Positions 16,608 to 24,431 of a stretch of DNA of 64,000 nt are shown in pieces. The stretch's first letter is position 1; each line of letters begins with the position of its first letter. Under the pieces are notes generated by a model. The model was not told where the DNA came from, searched no databases, and saw nothing but the letters and a program-made list of their open reading frames with translations. Where the stretch lies: contig NZ_JBITIH010000020.1 of assembly GCF_044458865.1 (NCBI RefSeq), positions 1-64,000 of the forward strand, given 5' to 3'. The stretch is from Micromonospora_G sp044458865. Its GTDB lineage: Bacteria; Actinomycetota; Actinomycetes; Mycobacteriales; Micromonosporaceae. A program made the translations under genes and the position numbers.

Positions 16608-18377
16608 TCAGAACGGGATGTCGTCGTCGGTCAGCGCGCCGGCCCCGGAGCCGACCACCGCGAACGGGTCGGCCGCCTGGGTGATCGAGCGCAGCGTCTC
16701 CGACGGGGCCTGGCCGGCCTCGGAGACCCGGGTGGCCCAGGCGGGGAAGGGGAACTCCAGGCAGAGCGGGACCGGGATGTCCGGCTGGTTGACGAACATC
16801 GTGCCGGGTTTGGCGAGCAGGGCCCGCTGGCGTTGGGCCGGGGGGAGGAAACCGTACTCGGGGCGGGACGCCTCGGCCGGATCGAGCCGGCCGACCACCC
16901 GGATCGCCGAGTTGGTGACGATCCGCCGCTCGACCTCACTGGCGGTCTGCTGGGCACCGATCAGGATCACCCCGAGGGAACGGCCGCGCTCGGCGATGTC
17001 GAGCAGCACCTCCTTGATCGGGGAGGAGCCCTCGCGCGGGGCGTACTTGTTCAGCTCGTCGAGGACGACGAAGAGCAGCGGCTTGGCGGTGCCGGTCTTC
17101 TCCTTGTTCTCGAACTCGGTCTTGAGCGTCACACCGACCACGAAGCGTTGCGCCCGGTCCGGCAGGTTGTGCAGGTCGACGACGGTGACCTGGGCGCTCT
17201 CGGCGGTGTTGATCCGGTGCGGGCGGCGGGTGGCCAGGTCGCCCCGGATCAGCCGGCCCAGGTCCTTCTTGCTGTTGATCAGTCGTCGGGCGAAGGCGTT
17301 CACCGTGCCGGTGTTGATCGCGCTGCCGGCCCAGGTGGAACGGGTCTCCTCGTCGGTGAGCTGTTCCACGATGTGGTCGACCAGGTCGGGGTAGGAGTGC
17401 ACCCGGACTCCGTCGATGCTCACCCCGCCATCGGCCGGCTGGGCGTAGCGGTGCAGGTGGGCGGTGACCGAGTGGACCACCATCGTGTACTGCTGCCGTT
17501 CGTCGTCGGCGTCGGCGAAGACGTACGGCAGCAGCCGGTCGGCGCAGAACTCGGTCAGCGTCCAGTAGAAGCTGTCCACCCCGGTCAATCGGCTGCTGAC
17601 GTCCGGGGTGCCGGAGGCGTCCCCGGCCCTCGGCGGGGCGTAGACCCGCACGTCGGGGAAGGCGCCGGCGGTGAGCCCGAGTTTCGCGTACGCCGCCGTG
17701 GTGGCCGCGTCGAGTCGGGTGTTCGGGTGGTCCAGGAAGAGCAGGTCCTCGCCCTTGACGTTGAAGATCAGCGCCTTCGCGTTGACCGCGTCGCCGCCGA
17801 GCACGCCGGAGCGGAACACCGAGTAGAGCAGGAAGGTGGCGAAACTGGTCTTGGTCGCCACCCCGGAGATGCCGGAGATCGAGACGTGTGCGCCCCGGCT
17901 GCCGTCGAGGAAGTCGGCGTTGAGGAAGACCGGCACCCCGTCCCGGCCGGTCCCCATCGGCACCCGCCGCTCCATCCGGTCGAAGTGCAGCGCCGAGTCG
18001 CGCGCCTCGCCCTGGGCCCGGTGCACCAGCGCGCCGGGGGAGGGGGGCACGTAGAACTCCGGGTCGACCCGGGTGGTGGTGATCTCGGCGGCCTCCTGGA
18101 CCTGGGCCGGCAGGGTGCCGTCGGCGATGGCGAAGACGTCGGAGTCGAACTGGGCGCCCTCGTGCCGGGCCCGGACCTGGGTGACCACGCCGGCGATCGT
18201 CACCGGTTCCCGGTCGGGCAGCTCCCGGCGGGTCACCACCACGTCGTCGAGTTGCAGGTAGCTGCCGGGGGCGACCGCGGTCCAGAACTGCAACGGGGTG
18301 GCGTCGGCGGTGCCGAGCACCCGGCCGACCTCCTCGCCCGGGTTGTCCGGCGTGCCGCCGGCCAGCGGGTCGCTCAT
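16608..18377 (-). CDS. herA: HerA-like DNA translocase ATPase
   Basis: A 589-residue HerA/FtsK-superfamily ATPase. The N-terminal HAS-barrel-like part (PVTIAGVVTQVRARHEG) precedes Walker A GISGVATKTS at about 169-178. Walker B is LLFVVLDELNKYAP near 435-448, followed by GRSLGVILIGAQQTASEV and a sensor region INSAIRVVGRLD-like. HerA forms hexamers that pump DNA and drive NurA. ATG 18377 is chosen because upstream sequence is GC-rich and non-conserved; no strong ribosome site is visible. First gene of the herA-sbcD-sbcC-nurA operon, an order best known from archaea. Confidence 0.85.
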   Translation of the reverse strand: MSDPLAGGTPDNPGEEVGRVLGTADATPLQFWTAVAPGSYLQLDDVVVTRRELPDREPVTIAGVVTQVRARHEGAQFDSDVFAIADGTLPAQVQEAAEITTTRVDPEFYVPPSPGALVHRAQGEARDSALHFDRMERRVPMGTGRDGVPVFLNADFLDGSRGAHVSISGISGVATKTSFATFLLYSVFRSGVLGGDAVNAKALIFNVKGEDLLFLDHPNTRLDAATTAAYAKLGLTAGAFPDVRVYAPPRAGDASGTPDVSSRLTGVDSFYWTLTEFCADRLLPYVFADADDERQQYTMVVHSVTAHLHRYAQPADGGVSIDGVRVHSYPDLVDHIVEQLTDEETRSTWAGSAINTGTVNAFARRLINSKKDLGRLIRGDLATRRPHRINTAESAQVTVVDLHNLPDRAQRFVVGVTLKTEFENKEKTGTAKPLLFVVLDELNKYAPREGSSPIKEVLLDIAERGRSLGVILIGAQQTASEVERRIVTNSAIRVVGRLDPAEASRPEYGFLPPAQRQRALLAKPGTMFVNQPDIPVPLCLEFPFPAWATRVSEAGQAPSETLRSITQAADPFAVVGSGAGALTDDDIPF

Positions 18378-18573
18378 CGCCGGCCCCTGACCGGACCCGG
18401 CCGGCGGGCCGGTCCCTGCGCGGCGGGGAGCCCTACGCCGGCGATGATGATCGACTTTCGCGGGAGATACAACACGAGATGCATCCTGCCCCACCCGTAC
18501 GACAGCGCGCCAAGTCGACGCGCCTGCCGGCGGGGTCGGCCCGTGCCGGCGGTGGTGGGTGTCACCTCGCCGC

Positions 18574-18661
18574 CCCGGCCGGGGTGACGCGACGCGGCCC
18601 CCAGCCCCCGGCGCCCGGCGCCCGGCGGTTCGTCGGGAGTTGTCGCGTCACCCCGGCCGGG
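18574..18661 (-). terminator. 20-bp perfect inverted repeat around a 48-nt loop
   Basis: Arms 18574-18593 and 18642-18661 are exact reverse complements. The loop is GC-rich with gcccggc repeats. The element lies in the 302-bp gap between the esterase stop (18680) and herA (start 18377), both leftward. A terminator for the esterase is likely, but arm length and loop size are unusual. Nothing else is seen in this gap. Confidence 0.5.
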
Positions 18662-18679
18662 AGCCGGACGGGACGGGGG

Positions 18680-20014
18680 TCAGGTGAGGGTGCAGGCGAC
18701 GCCGTTGAGCGTGAACGACGCCGGCCGGCCGGTGTTGCCGGTGTGGGTGGCCTGGAAGCCGATGCTGGTGGAGCCGTTCGGCGGGATCGTGCCGTTGTAG
18801 CTGACGTTGCGGGCGCTCACCGCGCCGCTGCTCGGGCTGTAGGAGGCGTTCCAGCCGGAGGTGATGGTCTGGCCTCCGGGCAGGGTGAAGGCCAGGGTCC
18901 AGCCGTTGACCGGGGCGCTGCCCCGGTTGCTGATGGTGATCGCGGCGGTCAGGCCGGTGTTCCAGGCGTTGACGGTGTAACCGACGGCGCAACCGCCCCC
19001 GGCCGGCGGCGGAGTGGTGGTCGGCGGCGGGGTGGTCGGCGGCGGGGTGGTGGGCGGTGGGGTGCTGGTTGGCGGCGGTGTGGTCGGCGGGGTGGTGGTG
19101 TTCAGGCCGAAGAACCGGATCGCCTCGGCGGCGTTCACCGGCAGGTTGTGCGGTACGCCCTGCATGCTGATCGCCTCGACCGGCGCGGTGGGGCCGCTGC
19201 CGCCGTACCGGGTCCGGGTGTAGCCGGACTGCGGGGTGTCGGTGAAGGTCGGCGTCTGGCTCAGCCCGTGGACGTTGGTCCACTGCTTGATCTCTTCGCC
19301 GAAGTTCGGGTAGCGCAGCGTCTCGTCGTTCGTGCCGTGCCAGAGCTGCATCCTCGGACGCGCTCCGGTGTATCCGGGGTACGCGTTGCGGACCAGGTCA
19401 CCCCACTGCTGGGCGGTACGGATCACCTGCCCGTTGGCGCACTGGCTGTTCCAGGTCGAGCCGTCGGTGGTGGCGAAACAACTGTGCGGTACGCCGGCGA
19501 ACGCGGCGCCGGCCTTGAACACGTCGGGATAGTTGCCGAGTAGGACGTTCGTCATCATCGCGCCCGAGGAGACGCCGGTCGCGTACACCCGGTCGGGGTC
19601 GCCGTTGTGACGCTGCTGGACGTACCGGACCATCGACAGGATCGAGACCGGGTCGCTGCCGCCGTCACGGCGCAGCGCCTGCGGCGAGTAGACGTCGAAG
19701 CACTGGCCGCTCCGGGTCGCCGAGGGATAGATCACGATGAAGCCGTACTGGTCGGCGAGCGAGGCGAACTGCGTGCCGGAGTAGAACGCCGGGCCGGTTC
19801 CGGTGCAGTAGTGCACCGCGACCAGGATCGCTGGTCGGGCCGCGACCCGGTCCGGCACGTAGAGGTGCATCCGCAGGTTGCTCGGGTTGGTGCCGAAGTT
19901 CGTCACCTCGGTCAACGTGGCCGCCGCCGCCGGTGGGGTGGCCACCGCCAGGCTGAGCAGCGCCAACGCCGCCGCGATTCCGGCGGCGCCGAGCAGGCGG
20001 GCGAGTCGTCTCAT
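18680..20014 (-). CDS. Secreted PHB-depolymerase-type esterase with CBM2
   Basis: A 444-residue secreted enzyme. A signal peptide (about 1-32, ending PPAAAA) precedes an alpha/beta-hydrolase domain of the PHB depolymerase/feruloyl or acetylxylan esterase group (CE1-like). The nucleophile motif is ATGVSSGAM, and a His is in GVPHNLP. Next is a Pro/Thr linker with repeated TTPPPT units (about 308-340), then a C-terminal cellulose-binding CBM2 (GCAVGYTVNAWNTGL to FTLNGVACTLT). Such enzymes remove acetyl or feruloyl groups from hemicellulose while anchored to cellulose. The exact substrate cannot be read from sequence. Confidence 0.88.
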   Translation of the reverse strand: MRRLARLLGAAGIAAALALLSLAVATPPAAAATLTEVTNFGTNPSNLRMHLYVPDRVAARPAILVAVHYCTGTGPAFYSGTQFASLADQYGFIVIYPSATRSGQCFDVYSPQALRRDGGSDPVSILSMVRYVQQRHNGDPDRVYATGVSSGAMMTNVLLGNYPDVFKAGAAFAGVPHSCFATTDGSTWNSQCANGQVIRTAQQWGDLVRNAYPGYTGARPRMQLWHGTNDETLRYPNFGEEIKQWTNVHGLSQTPTFTDTPQSGYTRTRYGGSGPTAPVEAISMQGVPHNLPVNAAEAIRFFGLNTTTPPTTPPPTSTPPPTTPPPTTPPPTTTPPPAGGGCAVGYTVNAWNTGLTAAITISNRGSAPVNGWTLAFTLPGGQTITSGWNASYSPSSGAVSARNVSYNGTIPPNGSTSIGFQATHTGNTGRPASFTLNGVACTLT

Positions 20015-20076
20015 GCGTCTTCCTTTCGTCTGGCTGCGTCGACCGGGTGCGAGGCTTGCCGATCGACCGGTGGTGG

Positions 20077-20110
20077 TGAAACATTCCGCAGTATGGATCG
20101 AAACATTTCA
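20077..20110 (-). promoter_or_regulatory. Repeated GAAACATT elements upstream of the esterase
   Basis: TGAAACATT at 20077-20085 and CGAAACATTTCA at 20099-20110 are spaced 22 bp apart, two helical turns. The second contains GAAA-CA-TTTC, a short palindrome. They sit 60-95 bp upstream of the esterase start in an AT-richer stretch. They resemble GAAA-type operators of hemicellulase genes. The regulator is unknown. Confidence 0.35.
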
Positions 20111-20243
20111 CTGCACAAGACATAGAGCAACATGAGTAATTCAAGGTAGTTGGCGGTTTTGCGGCCCGTAAGTTTTCGGTCTACGGTGAATTGGCGCCCT
20201 GGTTGGGTCGATCGCGGTGTGGTGCTCCGGCGGCTGCCTCCGC

Positions 20244-20268
20244 GATAATCTGGACCCGCAAGTCCAGA
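20244..20268 (+). promoter_or_regulatory. -10 box and operator of the TetR gene
   Basis: GATAAT at 20244-20249 is a good -10 box. It runs directly into TCTGGAC-ccgcaa-GTCCAGA (20249-20268), a perfect 7-bp inverted repeat at the expected transcription start. This is a typical arrangement for self-repression by the TetR-family protein encoded 16 bp downstream. Confidence 0.6.
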
Positions 20269-20283
20269 CCAAGGAGCTGAGCG

Positions 20284-20889
20284 GTGACCCGGAACCTGAC
20301 CCCGAAGGGGGCCGCCACCCGGCAGCGGATCGTCGAGGGCGCCGCCGCCGAGATCCGTGAGCGCGGCGTCGCCACCACCACCCTCGACGACGTACGCGCC
20401 CGCACCGGGACGAGCAAGAGCCAGCTCTTCCACTACTTCCCGGACGGCAAGGAGGAGCTGCTGCTCGCGGTCTCCCGGTACGAGGCCGGCCGGGTCCTGA
20501 TCGACCAGCAGCCCTTCCTCGGCGACCTCACCTCCTGGTCGGCGTGGCACGCCTGGCGGGACGCGGTGGTGGCGCGCTACCGCGCACAGGGGCAGCAGTG
20601 CCCGCTCAACGTGTTGGTGTCGCAGTTGGGGCGCAACACCCCGGGCGCCCAGGCGGTGGTGCACGAACTGATCCGACAGTGGCAGTCGGAAATCGTCGTG
20701 GGGATCCGGCACATGCAGGGCATCGGTGAGATCGACCCGGAACTGGACGCCGACCGTACGGCCGCCGCCCTGATCGCCGGGATCCAGGGCGGCGTGACGA
20801 TGATGCTCTCCACCGGTCGGCTCACCCACCTGGAGGCGGCCCTCGACGTGGGCATCGACAACCTCCGCCGCGTCCACGGGGGCCGTTGA
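20284..20889 (+). CDS. TetR family transcriptional regulator
   Basis: A 203-residue regulator. The N-terminal helix-turn-helix is RQRIVEGAAAEIRERGVATTTLDDVRARTGTSKSQLFHYF (about 12-51). The remaining helical part would bind ligand and dimerise (LNVLVSQLGRNTPGAQAVVHEL). GTG 20284 follows AAGGAG at 7 nt. The inverted repeat on its own promoter suggests self-control. No obvious target gene is divergent from it; the esterase at 18680 is the nearest leftward gene and could share the region. Confidence 0.88.
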   Translation: MTRNLTPKGAATRQRIVEGAAAEIRERGVATTTLDDVRARTGTSKSQLFHYFPDGKEELLLAVSRYEAGRVLIDQQPFLGDLTSWSAWHAWRDAVVARYRAQGQQCPLNVLVSQLGRNTPGAQAVVHELIRQWQSEIVVGIRHMQGIGEIDPELDADRTAAALIAGIQGGVTMMLSTGRLTHLEAALDVGIDNLRRVHGGR

Positions 20890-20930
20890 ACGACGACCCG
20901 GAGGGTGTGTTCCGGGGATTCTGAGCCAGC

Positions 20931-20942
20931 TAGCGTGGCACG
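20931..20942 (+). promoter_or_regulatory. Leaderless-type -10 box (TAGCGT)
   Basis: TAGCGT at 20931-20936 is followed by 6 nt and GTG 20943. The same box and spacing occur before the GIY-YIG gene at 7341. Confidence 0.5.
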
Positions 20943-21557
20943 GTGCAGGTTGCCCCGGATGACGCCGAACTGATCGCCGCCTCGCTGGCCGAGCGGATCT
21001 CCGCGCTCATCTTCCTCGACCGGACCCCGGAGCAGGTCACCGAGTTGCTGGTCGAGGAGATCGCGGACTGGGCGGTGGGGCGGGGCTTTCGGGTCTACCG
21101 CCGCGCGGCCAGTGTCCTGCCCCTGCCCCCGCCGTACGCACACCGACACTCCTTCCTCGATGTCGCCTGCGCCCGCCCGGACGGGCCACCGCTCGCGATC
21201 GAGATCGACCGTGGTAACCGGCGCCGGTCGGTGGAGAAGTTGTTGGCCGAGGCGGAGGCCGGGCGGATGCCGATCTGGGTCCGCTGGGGTCTGCGGGGCT
21301 TCGACCCGCCGCCGTCGCCGATCCAGATGGTGACCTGCCCGGTCACCTCCCGCCCGGGCCCGGACCCCAAGACACCGCTGTACTCCCGGCTGCCGGTGAC
21401 CGAGCGTCCCGCCCCACCGCACACCGCCGCCGACCTGCGGGTCGACGAGCAGACCGACCTCTTCGCCGGCCCGGCTGAACTACCCGGCGCAGGGACCCGG
21501 CCAGCCACCCAGCCCGGGGTCGGCCGGGCGGGGCGGCGCGATCAGTCGCGGGCGTAG
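20943..21557 (+). CDS. Uncharacterised protein with a nuclease-like core
   Basis: A 204-residue protein without a recognised name. The middle part FRVYRRAASVLPLP ... HSFLDVACARPDGPPLAIEIDRGNRRRS has a D-x(10-15)-E-x-D arrangement after beta strands and could be a PD-(D/E)XK fold; that is inference. The C-terminal 60 residues are Pro/Arg-rich. It is convergent with the RibD-like gene, and the two 3' ends overlap by 16 bp, so the last residues of one are read opposite the other. Confidence 0.6.
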   Translation: MQVAPDDAELIAASLAERISALIFLDRTPEQVTELLVEEIADWAVGRGFRVYRRAASVLPLPPPYAHRHSFLDVACARPDGPPLAIEIDRGNRRRSVEKLLAEAEAGRMPIWVRWGLRGFDPPPSPIQMVTCPVTSRPGPDPKTPLYSRLPVTERPAPPHTAADLRVDEQTDLFAGPAELPGAGTRPATQPGVGRAGRRDQSRA

Positions 21558-22489
21558 CGCAGCAGCAGGGTCGACTCGGCGGCGAGCAGGTGCCGCAGCG
21601 CCATCCCGCGCGGCGGGCTCGGCGTCCCGGCGGTGATCCGCCCGGCTCCCGCACCCGCCAGCAGTGGCGCCACGGTCAGGCAGACCTCGTCGACCAGGTC
21701 ACTGGTGGTGAGCGAACCGAACAGGTACGGTCCGCCCTCGCAGAGCACCTGCCCCAGACCACGGCGGTGCAGTTCGGCCAGTCCGGCGGTGAGGTCGACC
21801 CGGTCCACCAGGTCGATCCGGTCGTTCTGGTCGACCACGCCGACCTGGTTCACCAGGCCGATCTCGGTGGACTCCTCGAACCGGGTCTTCGGGTCCAACG
21901 GGTCCGCACTGACCCGGATCAGGTCGGCGACGGCGGTCAGCCCCGGCGGCGGGGTGGCCCGGCCGTGGGTCAGCACCAGCGGGCGGACCGGTGCCTGCGC
22001 GAACGCCGCCTGTCCGGGGTCGAGGTCCAGCGCTCCGGAGACCACGACCAGGGTCGGGTACTCGTGCAACCCGTGGGCGCGGCGCCAGGCCCGGCGCCGC
22101 TCGTCGAGGCGGAGCGGACCGTAGTTCTCCTGGCGCAGGGTGCCGGCACCGACCACCAGGGCGTCACAGAGCATCCGGAGTACGCCGAAGACCCGCTTGT
22201 CCGGCCCGCTGGAGAGCCCGGCGGAGAAGCCGTCGACCGCCACCGCGCCGTCGATACTCGACACGAAGTTGACCCGCAGGTGCGGCTTCTCGGTCCGGCC
22301 GTAGAGCGCGGCGAGCGCGGCGTCGTCCAGCGGGGTGTCGTCCGGCGCCGGCCAGAGGCGGCGGATCGGGACCCGTGGGTCGGTCGTCGGGATCGACGGA
22401 CCGGTGCCGTCACCGCCCGGCGTCTTCGGTAGGGACTCGGCCTCGCCCGGTGTGAGTGGCGTCGACTCGGCCTGCATCGGGTCGTTCAT
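21542..22489 (-). CDS. RibD C-terminal-type pyrimidine reductase family protein
   Basis: A 315-residue protein of the dihydrofolate-reductase-like RibD_C family. The marks are PHLRVNFVSSIDGAVAVDG, CDALVVGAGTLRQENYGPLRL, PTLVVVSGALDL and VLCEGGPYLFGSLTTSDLVDEVCLTVAPLLAG. An insertion of about 35 residues (SADPLDPKTRFEESTEIGLV...) is unusual for the family. ATG 22489 overlaps the stop of the small Cys-rich gene by ATGA. True riboflavin synthesis is uncertain, because such stand-alone copies are common in actinobacteria outside rib operons. Confidence 0.8.
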   Translation of the reverse strand: MNDPMQAESTPLTPGEAESLPKTPGGDGTGPSIPTTDPRVPIRRLWPAPDDTPLDDAALAALYGRTEKPHLRVNFVSSIDGAVAVDGFSAGLSSGPDKRVFGVLRMLCDALVVGAGTLRQENYGPLRLDERRRAWRRAHGLHEYPTLVVVSGALDLDPGQAAFAQAPVRPLVLTHGRATPPPGLTAVADLIRVSADPLDPKTRFEESTEIGLVNQVGVVDQNDRIDLVDRVDLTAGLAELHRRGLGQVLCEGGPYLFGSLTTSDLVDEVCLTVAPLLAGAGAGRITAGTPSPPRGMALRHLLAAESTLLLRYARD

Positions 22490-22605
22490 TCGCCGGCCGG
22501 GCCGGTGACCGGTGGGGTCGGCACCGGGACCCGGTGCTGGCAGTCGCACCAGTTCCGGCCGGGGCACTGGTCATGCCGCCGTTCGCGGCACGCTCGGCAG
22601 ATCAT
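22486..22605 (-). CDS. 39-residue Cys-rich protein
   Basis: A short gene easily missed. ATG 22605 opens a 39-residue frame beginning MICRACRERRHDQCPG and continuing with NWCDCQHR. That makes five Cys and two His in the first 25 residues (C-x2-C, then C-x5-C-x-C and H), a likely small zinc site. The tail is Pro/Val/Thr-rich. Its TGA overlaps the ATG of the RibD-like gene (ATGA), so the two are translated together. I recall similar small proteins beside this reductase in related genomes but have no name for them. Confidence 0.75.
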   Translation of the reverse strand: MICRACRERRHDQCPGRNWCDCQHRVPVPTPPVTGPAGE

Positions 22606-22614
22606 GTCGAAACC

Positions 22615-22776
22615 CTATGCGGTACGGTCGGTTCGGGCCCGCTGGTCGGCCCGACCTGTGGCGAACAGCTCCAGGGTCGGCGGGAGTTGGGAGTGCGGCG
22701 GCTCGGGTAGCGCGTCGACGGTGAACCAGCCGAGCCGACTGTCATGACGCTGCTCCAAATGATCGACTCGTGCCAT
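22615..22776 (-). pseudogene. Remnant of a NUDIX-type hydrolase (C-terminal piece)
   Basis: A frame of 53 residues from ATG 22776 reads MARVDHLEQRHDSRLGWFTVDALPEPP and on to LELFATG. It resembles the late part of NUDIX hydrolases, where a RLGWF-x-LDALPE-like segment follows the catalytic box. The NUDIX box itself (GX5EX7REUXEEXGU) is absent, and upstream sequence is the divergent endonuclease gene. A degraded or truncated gene is the best reading. Confidence 0.4.
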
Positions 22777-22810
22777 CCCAGCACAGTCGACTCCACTAGC
22801 ATGGCCGGGT

Positions 22811-23998
22811 ATGGACCTGAAGCGGATCGCCGGTTCACGCTCGTGGCGGCTGGCGATCGGGCTGGTGCTCGTCCTCGGTGTCGGGGTGCCGGTCGTGGCG
22901 ATGTCGGCCTCGTCGGAGACCCTGACCGTCGCTGAGGCACTGGCGTCCCAGGACGGCGGATCCGCTTCGGTCACCGGTTATGTCGTCGGTCAGCCGACGG
23001 CGACCGACACGGTGCTCCGCGCGGATTTCACCTCGGACACGGCGATCGCTATCGCCGACCTGGCCAGTGAGCCCGCCACCGCGAAGATGCTCTACGTGCA
23101 GGTCACCGGTTCCTACCGGAGCACCTTCGGTCTCCGGTCCAACCCGTCGTCGCGGGGACGCGCCGTCACCGTCACCGGCACCCTGACGGCGTACTTCTCG
23201 CACGGGGGGCTGAAGAACCCGACCGCGATGAGCGTCGACGGTTCCGAGCCGCCCGCCGAGCCCACCCCCACCCCGACGCCCGGTACGACGCCCGGCGGCG
23301 ACGACTACGACCGGACGTACTACGCGAGCGCGGTCGGCAAGTCCGGTGTTGCGCTGCGTACCGCCCTGCACGAGGTGATCAGCGTGCAGCGGACGGTCAC
23401 GTACGACCAGGCGTGGGAGGCGTTGAAGGAGACGGACCAGGATCCGGCGAACCCGGGCAACGTCATCCTGCTCTACAGCGGGCGGTCGCAGCGCAAGGAC
23501 GTCAACGGGGGCGACCCGGACGACTGGAACCGTGAGCATGTCTGGGCCAAGTCGCACGGCGACTTCGGCACCGCGACCGGTCCCGGCACCGACCTGCACC
23601 ACCTGCGACCGGAGGACGTGTCGGTCAACTCGGATCGGGGCAACAAGGACTTCGACAACGGGGGCAGCCCGGTTCGGGAGGCGCCGGGCAACTTCACCGA
23701 CGGCGATTCGTGGGAGCCGCGTGACGCGGTCAAGGGCGACGTCGCCCGCATGATCATGTACATGGCGATCAGGTACGAGGGCGGCGACGGCTGGCCGAAC
23801 CTGGAGCCGAACGAGTCCGTACGCAACGGCAGTGCCCCGTACATCGGGAAGCTCTCGGTCCTGTTGCGGTGGAACCGGGCGGACCCGCCGGACGCGTTCG
23901 AGAAGCGCCGCAATCAGCTCATCTACGACCGTTGGCAGGGCAACCGTAATCCGTTCGTCGATCATCCCGAGTGGGCGACCGCGATCTGGGGCGGCTAG
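22811..23998 (+). CDS. Exported endonuclease I family protein
   Basis: A 395-residue exported nuclease. An N-terminal hydrophobic helix (LAIGLVLVLGVGVPVVAMSA) is followed by an OB-like module (TLTVAEALASQDGGSASVTGYVVGQ..., about 37-130). A Pro/Thr linker leads to the endonuclease I domain (about 165-395) with the metal-binding core DDWNREHVWAKSHG, TDLHHLRPEDVSVNSDRGN and an EKRRNQLIYDRWQGNRNPFVDHPE tail. These are the conserved residues of secreted His-Me finger nucleases. TAGCAT at 22797-22802 lies 8 nt before ATG 22811, suggesting a leaderless message. Confidence 0.88.
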   Translation: MDLKRIAGSRSWRLAIGLVLVLGVGVPVVAMSASSETLTVAEALASQDGGSASVTGYVVGQPTATDTVLRADFTSDTAIAIADLASEPATAKMLYVQVTGSYRSTFGLRSNPSSRGRAVTVTGTLTAYFSHGGLKNPTAMSVDGSEPPAEPTPTPTPGTTPGGDDYDRTYYASAVGKSGVALRTALHEVISVQRTVTYDQAWEALKETDQDPANPGNVILLYSGRSQRKDVNGGDPDDWNREHVWAKSHGDFGTATGPGTDLHHLRPEDVSVNSDRGNKDFDNGGSPVREAPGNFTDGDSWEPRDAVKGDVARMIMYMAIRYEGGDGWPNLEPNESVRNGSAPYIGKLSVLLRWNRADPPDAFEKRRNQLIYDRWQGNRNPFVDHPEWATAIWGG

Positions 23999-24008
23999 CG
24001 TCGCGGCC
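23996..24008 (+). promoter_or_regulatory. Leaderless-type -10 box overlapping the upstream stop codon
   Basis: TAGCGT at 23996-24001 is 7 nt before GTG 24009. Its first three bases are the TAG stop of the endonuclease gene, so stop codon and promoter share sequence. Confidence 0.45.
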
Positions 24009-24431
24009 GTGAGCGACGGAACCCTTCTCGCGTCGGGCCGGGACGCCGACGTCTTCGCGCTGGACGACGCGCGGGTTCTGCGCCGCTACCGGGACGGCGG
24101 CGACACCGCCAGCGAGGCGGCGCTCATGGCGTACCTCAGTGCGCTCGGTTATCCGGTGCCGGTGGTCCACGCCGCCGACGGCCCGGACCTGGTGCTGGAA
24201 CGACTCGACGGCGCAACCCTGCTGGACGCGCTGCTCACCGGCGCGATCGACACCGAAGGCGCCGCCGAACTCCTGGCGGAACTGCACGTACGGTTGCACG
24301 CGTTGCCGCCCCGGCTCGGCGTCGACCCGGCCGACTTCGACGTGGCCATGACGGCCCTCATCTTCGCCGAGGTCGCGGTCGGCGAGGAGATCCCGCTCGC
24401 CGACGCCCTGGTCCAGACCCGCGCCGACTGA
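24009..24431 (+). pseudogene. Phosphotransferase-like protein lacking its catalytic loop
   Basis: A 140-residue frame. Residues 1-95 match the N-lobe and linker of aminoglycoside-phosphotransferase-like kinases (LASGRDADVFALDDARVLRRYRDGG, VHAADGPDLVLERLDG, LLAELHVRLHALPPR). The family then needs an HxDxxxxN loop and a D-W metal motif before the ADLDVAMTALI segment. Here LPPR is joined almost directly to DPADFDVAMTALIFAEVAV, so about 30 residues of the catalytic centre are missing in frame. The end is also short (family about 230-260). The reading frame is intact, so a product may be made, but phosphotransfer is unlikely. Confidence 0.6.

Noticed and set aside
19010..19110. Repeated ggcggcgg-type tract in the esterase gene, considered as a repeat element
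   Set aside because: It is the Pro/Thr linker coding sequence (TTPPPT units) between catalytic domain and CBM2.
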